Under the pieces are notes generated by a model. It had not been told where the DNA came from and made no database searches. It saw only the letters and a list, made by a program, of their open reading frames with translations. This document shows, piece after piece, positions 1 through 8,951 of a DNA stretch of 64,000 nt (positions are counted from its first letter, which is position 1; each line of letters opens with the position of its first letter). The position numbers and the translations under genes were made by a program. Origin of the DNA: Frigidibacter sp. SD6-1. Lineage in GTDB: Bacteria; Pseudomonadota; Alphaproteobacteria; Rhodobacterales; Rhodobacteraceae. Location: contig NZ_JARJNR010000004.1 in NCBI RefSeq assembly GCF_030143255.1, positions 186,001-250,000 on the forward strand, given 5' to 3'.

Positions 1-81
1 CGGAGCGATCCTGACTGAACTGGACTGAGTTTCGCGGATGGCCCGCCGCGGCCGTTCTACCGATGAGATGAGAGGATGACG

Positions 82-2214
82 ATGGCTGACCGGATGGACG
101 ACTGGCGCGGGCTGGTGACGAAGGAACTGAAAGGCCGGACGCCCGAGGACCTGACCTGGGAGACGCTCGAGGGCATTGCGGTCAAGCCGCTTTACACCGA
201 GGCCGACAGCAAGGGGCTGGCGCATATGGGCTCTCTGCCCGGCCTGGCGCCCTTCACCCGTGGCGTGCGCGCGACCATGTATGCGGGCCGCCCCTGGACG
301 ATCCGGCAATATGCGGGCTTCTCGACGGCGGAGGAGAGCAATGCCTTCTACCGCAAGAACCTCGCCGCCGGGCAGCAGGGCGTGTCGGTCGCCTTCGACC
401 TGGCCACCCACCGGGGCTATGACAGCGACCATCCGCGCGTGGTGGGCGATGTCGGCAAGGCGGGGGTGGCGATCGATTCTGTCGAGGACATGAAGATCCT
501 CTTCGACGGAATCCCTCTGGATCAGGTTTCGGTCTCGATGACGATGAACGGGGCGGTGATCCCGGTCCTCGCCTCCTTCATCGTCGCGGGCGAGGAGCAG
601 GGCGTCGATCGCGCGCTTCTGTCCGGCACGATCCAGAACGACATCCTGAAAGAGTTCATGGTGCGGAACACCTATGTCTATCCGCCCGAGCCTTCGATGA
701 GGATCGTCGCCGATATCATTGAATATACGGCAAAAGAGATGCCGAAATTCAATTCGATCTCGATCTCGGGCTATCACATGCAGGAAGCGGGCGCGAACCT
801 CGTGCAGGAGCTGGGCTATACGCTGGCCGACGGGCGCGAATATGTCCGCACCGCCATCGCGCGCGGCATGGATGTGGACGAGTTCGCCGGGCGCCTTTCA
901 TTTTTCTTCGCTATCGGCATGAACTTCTTCATGGAGGCGTCGAAACTTCGCGCCGCGCGGCTGCTCTGGCACCGGATCATGACCGAGTTCGGGGCGAAGA
1001 AACCGTCAAGCCTGATGCTCAGGACCCATTGCCAGACCTCGGGCGTGTCCTTGCAGGAAAAGGACCCCTACAACAACGTCGTCCGCACCGCCTACGAGGC
1101 GATGAGCGCGGTTCTGGGCGGCACGCAGTCGCTCCATACGAATGCGCTCGACGAGGCGATGGCGCTGCCGACCGAGTTCTCTGCACGAATTGCGCGCAAT
1201 ACGCAGTTGATATTGCAGGAGGAAACCGGCGTGACGAAGGTCGTCGATCCGCTGGCGGGCTCCTACTATGTCGAAAGCCTGACCGCCCAACTGGCCGAGG
1301 AAGCCTGGAAGCTGATCGAGGAGGTCGAGGCGATGGGCGGCATGACCAAGGCCGTCGCCTCCGGCATGCCGAAGCTTCGCATCGAGGAATCGGCGGCCAG
1401 GCGTCAGGCGATGATCGACCGGGGCGAAGAGGTCGTCGTCGGCGTGAACAAGTACAAGCCCACGCGCGAGGATCAGGTCGAGATCCTCGACGTCGACAAT
1501 ATGGCGGTGCGCGAAGCGCAGGTGGCGCGTCTGACGAAGATCCGCGCGACGCGCGACGCGGGCACCTGCGATGCGGCGCTGGCGGAACTGGAACGCCGCG
1601 CCCGCGAGGGTGGCAACCTTCTGGAAGCGGCGGTCGCGGCGGCGCGGGCGCGGGCGAGCGTGGGAGAGATTTCGATGGCGATGGAAAAGGTGTTCGGCCG
1701 TCACCGGGCCGAGGTGAAGACGCTCGCGGGCGTCTATGGCTCGGCCTATGAGGGCGACGAGGGCTTTGCCCGTATCCAGAAAGAGGTCGAGACCTTTGCC
1801 GAGCAAGAGGGCCGCCGCCCCCGCATGCTGGTGGTAAAGATGGGACAGGATGGCCATGACCGCGGCGCCAAGGTCATCGCCACCGCATTCGCCGATATCG
1901 GCTTCGATGTGGACGTCGGCCCGCTCTTCCAGACACCGGACGAGGCGGCGCAGGATGCGATCGACAATGACGTGCATGTCGTAGGCGTCTCGTCGCAGGC
2001 GGCGGGCCACAAGACGCTGGCGCCGCAGCTGATCGAGGCGCTGAAGGCGAAGGGGGCGGGCGATATCATCGTCATCTGCGGCGGCGTGATTCCGCAGCAG
2101 GATTACGACTATCTGAAGAAGGCGGGCGTGAAGGCGATCTTCGGGCCGGGCACCAATATCCCGGCCGCCGCGACCGACATCCTGTCGCTGATCCGCGCCG
2201 CGCGCGCGGCCTGA
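82..2214 (+). CDS. Methylmalonyl-CoA mutase, single-chain form
   Basis: Adenosylcobalamin-dependent isomerase converting (R)-methylmalonyl-CoA to succinyl-CoA, the last step of propionyl-CoA assimilation in the cytoplasm. The 710-residue chain holds the TIM-barrel substrate domain (about 1-520, with [11 protein letters not shown] and [11 protein letters not shown]-type segments) and a C-terminal B12 domain with the DxHxxG signature ([10 protein letters not shown], His near residue 592) and a later GGVIP loop. Both halves on one chain fits the bacterial homodimeric type. An in-frame ATG lies at 76, but GAGAGG at 70-75 abuts it; ATG 82 has proper spacing, so I chose 82. It is convergent with nhaA, separated by 3 bases. 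No epimerase or MeaB gene is adjacent. Family assignment is firm. Confidence 0.97.
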   Translation: MADRMDDWRGLVTKELKGRTPEDLTWETLEGIAVKPLYTEADSKGLAHMGSLPGLAPFTRGVRATMYAGRPWTIRQYAGFSTAEESNAFYRKNLAAGQQGVSVAFDLATHRGYDSDHPRVVGDVGKAGVAIDSVEDMKILFDGIPLDQVSVSMTMNGAVIPVLASFIVAGEEQGVDRALLSGTIQNDILKEFMVRNTYVYPPEPSMRIVADIIEYTAKEMPKFNSISISGYHMQEAGANLVQELGYTLADGREYVRTAIARGMDVDEFAGRLSFFFAIGMNFFMEASKLRAARLLWHRIMTEFGAKKPSSLMLRTHCQTSGVSLQEKDPYNNVVRTAYEAMSAVLGGTQSLHTNALDEAMALPTEFSARIARNTQLILQEETGVTKVVDPLAGSYYVESLTAQLAEEAWKLIEEVEAMGGMTKAVASGMPKLRIEESAARRQAMIDRGEEVVVGVNKYKPTREDQVEILDVDNMAVREAQVARLTKIRATRDAGTCDAALAELERRAREGGNLLEAAVAAARARASVGEISMAMEKVFGRHRAEVKTLAGVYGSAYEGDEGFARIQKEVETFAEQEGRRPRMLVVKMGQDGHDRGAKVIATAFADIGFDVDVGPLFQTPDEAAQDAIDNDVHVVGVSSQAAGHKTLAPQLIEALKAKGAGDIIVICGGVIPQQDYDYLKKAGVKAIFGPGTNIPAAATDILSLIRAARAA

Positions 2215-2217
2215 GCC

Positions 2218-3435
2218 TTATGCCTCGACCGGCCGGGGCTCTGTCCCGGCCGGTGTCACGGCAGCGGTCTCGACGTCGACCGGCCGCGCCATCACCAGCA
2301 CCGCATAGCCCAGCATTGCCGAGATCGCCGAGGCGCTCAGGACGCCGATCCGCACCGCGTTCATATGGGCGATGTCGGAAAAGCTCAGGCCGCCGATGAA
2401 GAGCGACATGGTGAAGCCGATGCCCGCAAGGCAGGCCAGCCCGTAGATATGCATCCAGCCAGCGCCGTGCGGCAGGCGCGCGAGGCCCATCTTCACCATC
2501 AGCCAGACCGTGCCGCAGACGCCGATCTGCTTGCCGATGACCAGACCCGCCGCGATGCCGAGCGGCAGCGGCGAGAAGAGGTCGCCGAGCGTCAGCCCCT
2601 CAAGCAGCACGCCCGCGTTCGCGAAGGCGAATATCGGCACGATCAACAGCGTCACATAGGGCGTCAGCGCATGTTCAAGCGAATGCAGCGGCGATTTTCC
2701 GAACCGGTCCTTCAGCGGGATGAAGAAGGCCGTCACGACGCCCGCAAGCGTCGCATGGACGCCAGACTTCAGGACGAGGAACCACAGGATGGTTCCCAGA
2801 AGGATCAGGGGCGCGATCCGGTGCGCCCCCGCGAGATTGAGCGCGAGCAGCCCGCCGAGCGGCAAGAGCGCGAGGATGAGGTAATGCAGATGCAGTTCGC
2901 TCGTGTAGAACAGTGCGATGATCAGGATGGCGCCGAGATCGTCGAGGATCGCAAGCGTCAGAAGGAAGATCTTCAGGCTCGCAGGCGCGCGTTTTCCGAC
3001 CAGTGCCAGAACGCCCACGGCGAAAGCGATGTCGGTCGCGGCAGGAATCGCCCAGCCGCCGCGTGTCACCGGGTCGGACCAGTTGAAGATCAGGAAGATG
3101 AGCGCAGGAACAACCATCCCGCCGACCGCCGCCGCGCCGGGCAGCATCACGTCGCGCGGGTTCTTCAGCTTGCCCTCCAGCATCTCGCGCTTCAGTTCCA
3201 GCCCGATCAGAAAGAAGAAGACCGCCATCAGCCCGTCGTTGATCCACAGGATCAGAGGTTTGGACAGGCCCTGACCATCGAGGAGGATAGCGAAGGTTCT
3301 TTCCAGCCCCGCGTAATAGTCCGCGCTCCATGTCGAGTTGGCGGTGAACAGGGCGCAGGCCGCAGCCAGCATCAGAAGAACCCCGGGGGCGGCATCATGG
3401 CGGAAGAAACGGGCGATTGCGGCGACGGACTGCAT
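2218..3435 (-). CDS. nhaA: Na+/H+ antiporter NhaA
   Basis: Inner-membrane electrogenic antiporter exchanging cytoplasmic Na+ for external H+, used in sodium and alkaline pH homeostasis. The 405-residue protein has about twelve hydrophobic segments. Family hallmarks visible include the early LFLIGLELKRE segment, PAATDIAFAVGVLAL with the ion-binding TDIAFA motif, and LAILDDLGAILIIALFY with the paired aspartates of the transport site. The length is close to the family norm of about 390 to 400. GAGGAGAGC lies 4 bases upstream of the ATG, a good ribosome binding site. The downstream end meets the methylmalonyl-CoA mutase stop, and the upstream side is a 145-base gap before a divergent small gene pair. 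Confidence 0.97.
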   Translation of the reverse strand: MQSVAAIARFFRHDAAPGVLLMLAAACALFTANSTWSADYYAGLERTFAILLDGQGLSKPLILWINDGLMAVFFFLIGLELKREMLEGKLKNPRDVMLPGAAAVGGMVVPALIFLIFNWSDPVTRGGWAIPAATDIAFAVGVLALVGKRAPASLKIFLLTLAILDDLGAILIIALFYTSELHLHYLILALLPLGGLLALNLAGAHRIAPLILLGTILWFLVLKSGVHATLAGVVTAFFIPLKDRFGKSPLHSLEHALTPYVTLLIVPIFAFANAGVLLEGLTLGDLFSPLPLGIAAGLVIGKQIGVCGTVWLMVKMGLARLPHGAGWMHIYGLACLAGIGFTMSLFIGGLSFSDIAHMNAVRIGVLSASAISAMLGYAVLVMARPVDVETAAVTPAGTEPRPVEA

Positions 3436-3580
3436 GGGGCTCCTCTCCTCGGGCGGGTTCGGCCTGACATGGGGCGAATTGCCGGGATATCAACCATGCG
3501 CGCTGCGAAAAACCCCCTTGCCCGCGCTTTTCGCGCTTCTAGGATCGCGGGCAGGCGAACGGAAAGGCTGCGGAGGCGAG

Positions 3581-4189
3581 ATGTGGGCGCTTGATCATCT
3601 GGCGGTGACCGCCCCGACATTGGCAGAGGCAGCGGATCATGTGGCTTCGGCGCTGGGCGTCGCGCCCGGTCCGGTCGGTCACCACGCCCATATGGGCACG
3701 CACAACCGGCTCGTCGGCCTCGGGCCCTCCGACTATCTCGAAGCCATCGCTGTCGATCCGGAGGCGCCAGTGCCCGCCTGGCCGCGCTGGTTCCGGCTCA
3801 GCGAGACGCCGACACGGGCGCGCCTCACCAACTGGATCTGCCGGGTGCCCGACCTTGACGCTGCATTGAGTGCCGCCCCAGATGGCGCCGGCGTGCCGAT
3901 CGCGCTCGCGCGCGGCGATTTCCGCTGGCGCATGGCGGTGCCCGTCAGCGGCCTACTGCCTTTCGACGATTGCTTCCCCGCGCTTCTCTCCTGGCAGGGC
4001 GGCCTCAAACCCTCCGACCGGCTTGCCGACAGCGGCTGCCGCCTCGTCCGCCTCGAAGTCGCCCATCCCGAGGCCGACCGGCTGCGCGCCCTCTTGCAGC
4101 TTTCCGATGCGCGGATAGAAATCGTCCCCGGCGCGCCCGCCCTTCGCGCCACGTTCGACACGCCCGGGGGCAGGAGACGGCTTGAATGA
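3581..4189 (+). CDS. VOC/glyoxalase-like domain protein
   Basis: A 202-residue protein of the vicinal-oxygen-chelate superfamily, most like the Glyoxalase_3-type single-copy proteins of alphaproteobacteria. It opens MWALDHLAVTAPTLAEAADH, with the early metal-ligand-type histidine, and continues HMGTHNRLVGLGPSDYLEAIAVD, which contains the second conserved strand. The reading frame is open back to 3338, but that upstream part lies antisense to nhaA; the ATG at 3581 follows GGAGGCG. Its stop overlaps the next start as ATGA at 4186-4189, so it is translationally coupled to the acetyltransferase. The substrate is unknown. Confidence 0.8.
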   Translation: MWALDHLAVTAPTLAEAADHVASALGVAPGPVGHHAHMGTHNRLVGLGPSDYLEAIAVDPEAPVPAWPRWFRLSETPTRARLTNWICRVPDLDAALSAAPDGAGVPIALARGDFRWRMAVPVSGLLPFDDCFPALLSWQGGLKPSDRLADSGCRLVRLEVAHPEADRLRALLQLSDARIEIVPGAPALRATFDTPGGRRRLE

Positions 4190-4674
4190 TCATCCGCCCG
4201 GCCGAGGACGCCGACCTTCCCGCCATCGTCACGCTCTGGAACCCGGTGATCCGCGACACGACCATCATCTTCCATTCAGAGGAAAGGGACGAGGCGACGG
4301 CGTCCGGGATCATCGCGGCCCGCCGCGCGGCTGGCCACGAGTTCTTCGTGGCGATGGAGGGCGATACGCTCCTTGGCTTCGCCACCTATGCCCAGTTCCG
4401 CGCCGGAAACGGCTATGCCCATGCACTTGAACATTCGATCATCCTCGATCGCGCCGCCTGGGGTCGCGGGGCGGGGCGGGCGCTGATGCGATCGCTTGAG
4501 GATCACGCGCGCGCGGCGGGGGGCCATACGCTTTTCGCCGGTGTCTCGGGCGAGAATGCCGCAGGTATCGCCTTTCACGAGAAGGTGGGCTTCCGGACCG
4601 TCGCCGTGATCCCCGAGGCCGGGCGCAAGTTCGGCCGCTGGCTCGACCTGGTCCTGATGATGAAATTTCTTTGA
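4186..4674 (+). CDS. GNAT family N-acetyltransferase, phosphinothricin-acetyltransferase type
   Basis: A 162-residue acetyl-CoA-dependent N-acetyltransferase. The sequence begins MIIRPAEDADLPAIVTLWN, as in the Pat/phosphinothricin acetyltransferase branch, and has the acetyl-CoA pyrophosphate loop AAWGRGAGRALM (R/QxxGxG/A) around residue 90-100, followed by the typical NAAGIAFHEKVGFRTV segment. Members of this branch acetylate amino-acid analogues such as methionine sulfoximine; the true substrate here cannot be read from sequence. It overlaps the VOC gene by four bases (ATGA), and the pair probably forms a two-gene operon. Confidence 0.88.
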   Translation: MIIRPAEDADLPAIVTLWNPVIRDTTIIFHSEERDEATASGIIAARRAAGHEFFVAMEGDTLLGFATYAQFRAGNGYAHALEHSIILDRAAWGRGAGRALMRSLEDHARAAGGHTLFAGVSGENAAGIAFHEKVGFRTVAVIPEAGRKFGRWLDLVLMMKFL

Positions 4675-4714
4675 ATCTCTGGCCTTTCCGGCCCGAGACG
4701 CTATTCTCCCGGCC

Positions 4715-5398
4715 ATGTCGATCTGGACCCGCATCGCCGATGCCCTGTCCGCGCTTCGCCAGGGCGAAGGGCTTGCTGCGGTCTTTGAAAAGCTGCGCAC
4801 GCCGCCTGAGAAGACCGTGGGCTTCACCATCGCCGTCATCGCGCTTGGCGCCAAGATGGCCAAGGCCGACGGTCAGGTGACGCGGGACGAGGTGCGGGCT
4901 TTCCGCTCGGTCTTCCTGATCGCGCCCGAGGACGAGGCGAACGCCGCGCGCGTCTTCAACCTCGCCCGGCAGGATGTGGCGGGGTTCGATCACTATGCCC
5001 GCCGGATCGCGGGCATGTTCGGCCCGGGCGATCCGGTGCTGATCGACCTGGTGGACGGGCTTTTCCACATTGCCGTTGCGAACGGCGAGTTCCATGAGGT
5101 CGAGGAGGATTTCCTCAGGACGGTCGCGGACATCTTCGGCGTGGGCGAGCGCTGTTTCCGCACTATGCACGCCCGTCATGTGCCCGGAGCGCCGCGCGAT
5201 CCTTTCGAGGTGCTCGGGCTGGAGCCGGGCGCCCCGGTCGAGGCAGCGCGCGCCGCCTGGCGGCAGGCGGTGAAGGAAAGCCACCCCGACGTGCTGGCGG
5301 CGCGCGGCCTGCCCGAAGAGGCGATCCGCCTGGCCGAGGACCGGCTGCGCGACGTGAACCGCGCCTGGGAAGAGATCAACCGCAAAGTCCCGGCCTGA
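4715..5398 (+). CDS. TerB-DnaJ domain protein, DjlA-like co-chaperone
   Basis: A 227-residue protein with two domains: a TerB-like helical bundle (about residues 35-150, with paired acidic AKADGQVTRDE and ANGEFHEVEEDF segments) and a C-terminal J domain (about 162-225) containing the HPD triad at 190-192 (KESHPDVLAARG). J domains stimulate the ATPase of DnaK. E. coli DjlA has an N-terminal membrane anchor; I see no clear hydrophobic segment here, so this is a soluble or peripheral variant. It sits 40 bases after the acetyltransferase and 10 bases before the nuclease-fold gene, so it may be part of the same unit. Confidence 0.88.
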   Translation: MSIWTRIADALSALRQGEGLAAVFEKLRTPPEKTVGFTIAVIALGAKMAKADGQVTRDEVRAFRSVFLIAPEDEANAARVFNLARQDVAGFDHYARRIAGMFGPGDPVLIDLVDGLFHIAVANGEFHEVEEDFLRTVADIFGVGERCFRTMHARHVPGAPRDPFEVLGLEPGAPVEAARAAWRQAVKESHPDVLAARGLPEEAIRLAEDRLRDVNRAWEEINRKVPA

Positions 5399-5408
5399 GG
5401 TCGAGGCC

Positions 5409-6425
5409 ATGCGGATTGCCACCTGGAACGTCGAATGGTTCACCAATCTCTTCGACGCGCGCGGGCGGCTTCTGGAGGATGAGGACTGGTCCTCGCGCTA
5501 CAAGGTCACCCGTCGGCAACAGATTGAATCCATCGCCATCGTTCTGACGGCCATCGACCCTGACGCTGTCATGATCATCGAGGCACCGGACAACAACCGC
5601 CGCCGCCAGACGGTGCCGATGCTGGAACGGTTCGCCGCGCGCTTCGACCTGCGCTGCCGTCGCGCGATCATGGGGTTTCAGAACGAGACCCAGCAGGAAA
5701 TCGCGCTTCTCTACGACCCCGACGTGCTGACCGTGCAACATGACCCCAAAGGCGGGGCCGAGGGCGAGACGCCGCGCTTCGACCAGTCCTACATGATCGA
5801 CCTTGACGTGGATGGCACGCTCGACCGTGTCGCCTTTTCGAAGCCCCCGCTGGAACTGCAGGCCGAGACCCGCGAGGGCAAGCGCTTTCGCCTGATCGGC
5901 GCGCATCTGAAGACCAAGGCGCCGCATGGCGCCACGACCCCCGAGCAGGTGCAAAGGATCGCCATCGCCAATCGCCGCAAGCAGCTGGCCGAATGCATCT
6001 GGCTTCGGGCCCGGGTCATTGAACATCTGAAGGCGGGCGACAGCCTTCTGGTGATGGGCGATCTTAACGACGGCCCCGGCCTTGACGAGTACGAGAAACT
6101 CTTCGGCCGCTCGGGGGTGGAGATCGTGCTGGGCTGGGACGAGCCGCGCGAGACGCGGCTGTACGATCCCCATGCCCGCATCGCCTACTCGAAGAAGACA
6201 GGCGTCGCACCGATGACCGCGCGCTTTTATCTCGACACCGAGAAACGCTATTTCTCGGCGCTGCTCGATTACATCATGGTCTCGCCCGACCTGCGCGCGC
6301 TGAAGCCCGCCTGGCGCATCTGGCATCCGTTCGACGACCCCCATTGCTATCAGGTGCCGGAATTGCGCGAGGCGCTTCTGATGGCGTCGGATCATTTCCC
6401 GGTCAGCATCGACCTGCCGATCTGA
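5409..6425 (+). CDS. Endonuclease/exonuclease/phosphatase superfamily hydrolase
   Basis: A 338-residue metal-dependent phosphodiesterase or nuclease of the EEP (DNase I-like) fold. All fold motifs are present: RIATWNVEWF at the N-terminus, the metal-binding glutamate in VMIIEAPDN, LIGAHLKTKAP, the catalytic VMGDLNDGPG, LDYIMVSPDL and the terminal SDHFPVSIDL. No signal peptide is seen, so it is probably cytoplasmic. It starts 10 bases after the DnaJ-like gene. The substrate could be nucleic acid, an inositol phosphate or a lipid; the sequence does not decide. Confidence 0.85.
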   Translation: MRIATWNVEWFTNLFDARGRLLEDEDWSSRYKVTRRQQIESIAIVLTAIDPDAVMIIEAPDNNRRRQTVPMLERFAARFDLRCRRAIMGFQNETQQEIALLYDPDVLTVQHDPKGGAEGETPRFDQSYMIDLDVDGTLDRVAFSKPPLELQAETREGKRFRLIGAHLKTKAPHGATTPEQVQRIAIANRRKQLAECIWLRARVIEHLKAGDSLLVMGDLNDGPGLDEYEKLFGRSGVEIVLGWDEPRETRLYDPHARIAYSKKTGVAPMTARFYLDTEKRYFSALLDYIMVSPDLRALKPAWRIWHPFDDPHCYQVPELREALLMASDHFPVSIDLPI

Positions 6426-6471
6426 GCGCGCCGCCCTTAACAGGCGCCGTCGGGCAACCTATATTCCTGCC

Positions 6472-6822
6472 ATGCGTATTGTGACGGTATCCCTTCTGCT
6501 CGCCATGTCCGCCTCGCCGCTCCTGGCCGAGACGCCTCTCCCGGCCGACCCCTCGACCAAAGAGGGCATGAGCCTCATCGAGGAGGGCGCCAGGATCATC
6601 CTTCGCTCGCTTCTGGACGACGTTCAGCCGAAGATGGAAGAATTGCAGAAGGGCCTTGATCAGGCTCTGGCCGAGATGGGGCCCGCGCTGAAGGAACTGC
6701 TCCTCAAGATCGACGATTTCCGCAACTATCACCCGCCCGAGGTTCTGCCTAACGGCGATATCATCATCCGCCGCAAGACCCCGGCCGAGATCGCCGATCC
6801 CGACGGACAGATCGAGCTGTAG
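6472..6822 (+). CDS. Small exported protein, alphaproteobacterial, unknown function
   Basis: A 116-residue protein with a Sec signal peptide (MRIVTVSLLLAMSASPLLAE, cleavage likely after ALA-like residues near 19-20). The mature part is helical and amphipathic, with a central segment rich in Lys, Glu and Leu, then DDFRNYHPPEVLPNGDIIIRR. Homologues of this shape occur in Rhodobacteraceae and are sometimes annotated AAA+ ATPase; no P-loop exists here, so that label is not supported. The gene is followed two bases after its stop by a double palindrome. Confidence 0.75.
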   Translation: MRIVTVSLLLAMSASPLLAETPLPADPSTKEGMSLIEEGARIILRSLLDDVQPKMEELQKGLDQALAEMGPALKELLLKIDDFRNYHPPEVLPNGDIIIRRKTPAEIADPDGQIEL

Positions 6823-6823
6823 G

Positions 6824-6849
6824 GCCAAAAATCTTTGAAGATTTTTGGC
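6824..6849. repeat. Palindrome A of a twin-palindrome module
   Basis: Two 12-base arms (left arm GCCAAAAATCTT, right arm AAGATTTTTGGC) around a TG centre form a hairpin on either strand. It starts one base after the stop of the small exported protein and fuses with palindrome B. A near copy of the module lies at 20296-20350. Placed between convergent genes, it may serve as a bidirectional terminator. Confidence 0.85.
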
Positions 6850-6871
6850 AAGAGTTTTCGAAAACTCTTGC
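6848..6871. repeat. Palindrome B of a twin-palindrome module
   Basis: A perfect 24-base palindrome with half-site GCAAGAGTTTTC, sharing its first two bases with the end of palindrome A. The pair therefore can fold into two adjacent hairpins, each with T runs in the stems rather than after them. Confidence 0.85.
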
Positions 6872-6894
6872 CCGCCGGACCCCGCTCTTTCGCC

Positions 6895-7836
6895 TCAGAA
6901 CCGCCCGATCCGCTCGGTCAGAAGCGCGAAGAACCGGTCGCGGTCGACCGAGCCCATGAACATCGCGTTCGGCGCGTTCTTCGTCACCCGCCACCAGTCG
7001 GCCACGGTCATCCCAAGCGTGTGGGTTCCCTCCAGTTCGATCGCCACATGCACATGGCGGCCGGTGAAAAGGTCCGGTTCGATCAAATAGGCGATGACGC
7101 AGGGATCATGCAGCGGCGCGCCCTGCGAGCCGTATTTCGCCGTGTCGAACCGTTCGAAGAAATCAGTCCAGCTGGCCACCGCGCGGCCGACCTCTGTGCC
7201 GAGGCTGCGCATCCCCTCGACCCAGTCGCGCGAGGTCAGCGCCTTGTGGGTGACGTCAAGCGGCATGACGACCAGCGGCACGCCCGCGCGGAAGACGATA
7301 TCGGCGGCGTCGGGGTCGACATAGATGTTGAACTCTGCCGCGGGCGTGATGTTGCCACCCTCAAAATAGCCGCCGCCCATCAGCACGATTTCCGCAACGC
7401 GGCCCACGATATCGGGGGCCTTCTCGAAGGCGGTCGCGATGTTCGTCAGCGGCCCGAGCGGGCAAAGTGTGACCGAACCCGGCGGTTCCCGGCGCAGCGT
7501 CTCGATGAGGAAATCGACCGCGTGCGCGTCTTCCAGTGGCATGGTCGGATCGGGCAGGGCGACGCCATCGAGACCGGTCTTGCCATGCACATGTTCGGCG
7601 GTGACGAGTTTGCGTTTCAGCGGCCGGTCGCAGCCCGCGAAGACCCGGATGTCGGTCCGCCCCGCCAGTTCGCACACCACGCGAGCGTTCTTCTGTGTCA
7701 GGGCCAAGGGCACGTTCCCCGCGACGGCGGTTATCCCGAGGACCTCCAGCTCGGGCGAGGCGAGGGCGAGGAGAATCGCCACGGCATCATCCTGCCCGGG
7801 ATCGGTGTCGATGATGATCTTGCGCGCAGAGGCCAT
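6895..7836 (-). CDS. Inosine/uridine-preferring nucleoside hydrolase
   Basis: A 313-residue N-ribohydrolase cleaving nucleosides to base plus ribose in salvage or catabolism. The calcium-binding signature DTDPGQDDAVAILLAL is at residues 9-24, followed by TAVAGNVPL, the LGPLTNIA segment, VLMGGGYFEGGNITPAAEFN with the substrate-contacting asparagines, and the late LHDPCVIAYL aspartate. The reading frame stays open far upstream to 8847, but conservation starts at MASARKIIIDTDPG, and that ATG at 7836 was used. The 139-base gap upstream is shared with a divergent gene. Confidence 0.95.
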   Translation of the reverse strand: MASARKIIIDTDPGQDDAVAILLALASPELEVLGITAVAGNVPLALTQKNARVVCELAGRTDIRVFAGCDRPLKRKLVTAEHVHGKTGLDGVALPDPTMPLEDAHAVDFLIETLRREPPGSVTLCPLGPLTNIATAFEKAPDIVGRVAEIVLMGGGYFEGGNITPAAEFNIYVDPDAADIVFRAGVPLVVMPLDVTHKALTSRDWVEGMRSLGTEVGRAVASWTDFFERFDTAKYGSQGAPLHDPCVIAYLIEPDLFTGRHVHVAIELEGTHTLGMTVADWWRVTKNAPNAMFMGSVDRDRFFALLTERIGRF

Positions 7837-7974
7837 GAATACCTGCCTTTTCGGGACGAATTCCAGGCGGCACACTGACAAGAAGACCGCGGGAAAGTCC
7901 AGTGCCGCAAGAGCGCCAAACGGCCGCCACAATCGCCGGTAATGGTTCGTTAACTCTCGGGGACGGGTTGAGAC

Positions 7975-8880
7975 ATGGGCGAACACGACCAGCCGGTCTT
8001 CCTGCATGTTGGCGGGACGACTACGGGCGCCGAAGACCTTGTGGTCTATCTGGCGGCCAACCGCGCCGGGCTGCGGCGCGCGGGTTACGGGCTGCATTGC
8101 TTTGACGTCATCGGCGGCGAGGTTGACGGGCTTTCCGACCTGATGCCGGGCCCGGCCGCAGACGAAGCCGCGATCGCGGATGCGGCCGCGCGGCTTGCCC
8201 GCCGTCTCGCGCCCGACCGCAAGGCGGGGGAGGAGGGCTTTGTCCTTTCGATGCCCGACCTTGCCGGGCCGATGCAGGAACTGCTCATCGGCCGGTTCCA
8301 CAGCGCCGCCCGTGTCCGCGCGCGGACGCTGGCGCGGGCCCTTGGCCAGCCAGTGGAACGGCTGGTGATGGTGGTGCAGCCCTATGAGGTCCTGTTCCAC
8401 GCCGCCTGGATGCGCCTCGCGCTCGACCGCCGGATCGACGCTTTCGCCGACTATGCCGAGCTGCTCGCAGCCTTCCGGGGCGGCTGGGCCGAGCTTGGTT
8501 CCATCCTGGTCGAGGAGCTGCGGGTCCGGGAACTTGTCGTCCAGACCGCGCCCGTGGCGCCCGCCCGGTTCGTCGCCGATCTGGTGCCCGGGCTGAAACT
8601 GCGCCAGCCCGTCGAACCGCAGGCCAAGCCGCGCGTCACGCCGAGTGCGGTCGCGATGATCCAGCGCTGCCTTGCGCAGGGGACCCGCCTGCAGCCCGGC
8701 CAGCGCGACCGGCTGATCGCCTTCCACGCCCGCCAGCCGCAGATCGCGCCGGACTACGGCTTCTCGGCGCTGGCGCTGTCGGACCTGCGGGGCCGCTATG
8801 TCGCCGATCTGGCTTCGCTGCAGCAGGATCATCGCGCCATCGTTCATGGCGCCATGCAGACGGCACTTGCCGCCGAATAG
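7975..8880 (+). CDS. Sulfotransferase-fold-like protein of unknown function
   Basis: A 301-residue cytoplasmic protein. The opening FLHVGGTTTGAEDLVVYL followed by AANRAGLRRAGY matches the layout of the PAPS-binding start of prokaryotic sulfotransferases (normally a GTxKTGTTS-type loop then LAANRxxLxxAG), but the lysine and the second threonine-rich part are missing. Later segments (AARVRARTLARALG, VERLVMVVQPYEVLFHAAW) also resemble that fold. I infer a degenerate member that may not use PAPS. It is followed by a hairpin terminator, and it is divergent from the nucleoside hydrolase. Confidence 0.55.
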   Translation: MGEHDQPVFLHVGGTTTGAEDLVVYLAANRAGLRRAGYGLHCFDVIGGEVDGLSDLMPGPAADEAAIADAAARLARRLAPDRKAGEEGFVLSMPDLAGPMQELLIGRFHSAARVRARTLARALGQPVERLVMVVQPYEVLFHAAWMRLALDRRIDAFADYAELLAAFRGGWAELGSILVEELRVRELVVQTAPVAPARFVADLVPGLKLRQPVEPQAKPRVTPSAVAMIQRCLAQGTRLQPGQRDRLIAFHARQPQIAPDYGFSALALSDLRGRYVADLASLQQDHRAIVHGAMQTALAAE

Positions 8881-8903
8881 GGGACACCCTCAACGCAAAA
8901 GAG

Positions 8904-8930
8904 AACGCCCGGCAGGTCCTGCCGGGCGTT
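8904..8930 (-). terminator. Rho-independent terminator, probably for the iron-binding protein gene
   Basis: Thirteen-base arms (AACGCCCGGCAGG and its complement) around a single T. On the minus strand the hairpin is followed by CTCTTTTG, so it best serves the gene ending at 8952; it may also stop the convergent plus-strand gene ending at 8880. Confidence 0.8.
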
Positions 8931-8951
8931 CCTGCTTCGAGGGGGCTGCGA

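Noticed and set aside
1-81. Cobalamin riboswitch before the B12-dependent mutase
   Set aside because: Only 81 bases precede the gene and no B12-box-like sequence is visible; an earlier leader would be outside the window.
2365-3594. A 409-residue plus-strand frame opposite nhaA
   Set aside because: It is rich in Arg/Gln/Glu/Asp as expected for the antisense of a membrane protein gene; nhaA motifs are complete on the minus strand.
7837-8847. Upstream extension of the nucleoside hydrolase frame, giving a 650-residue fusion
   Set aside because: The added part has no domain and lies antisense to the plus-strand 301-residue gene; family similarity starts at the ATG 7836.
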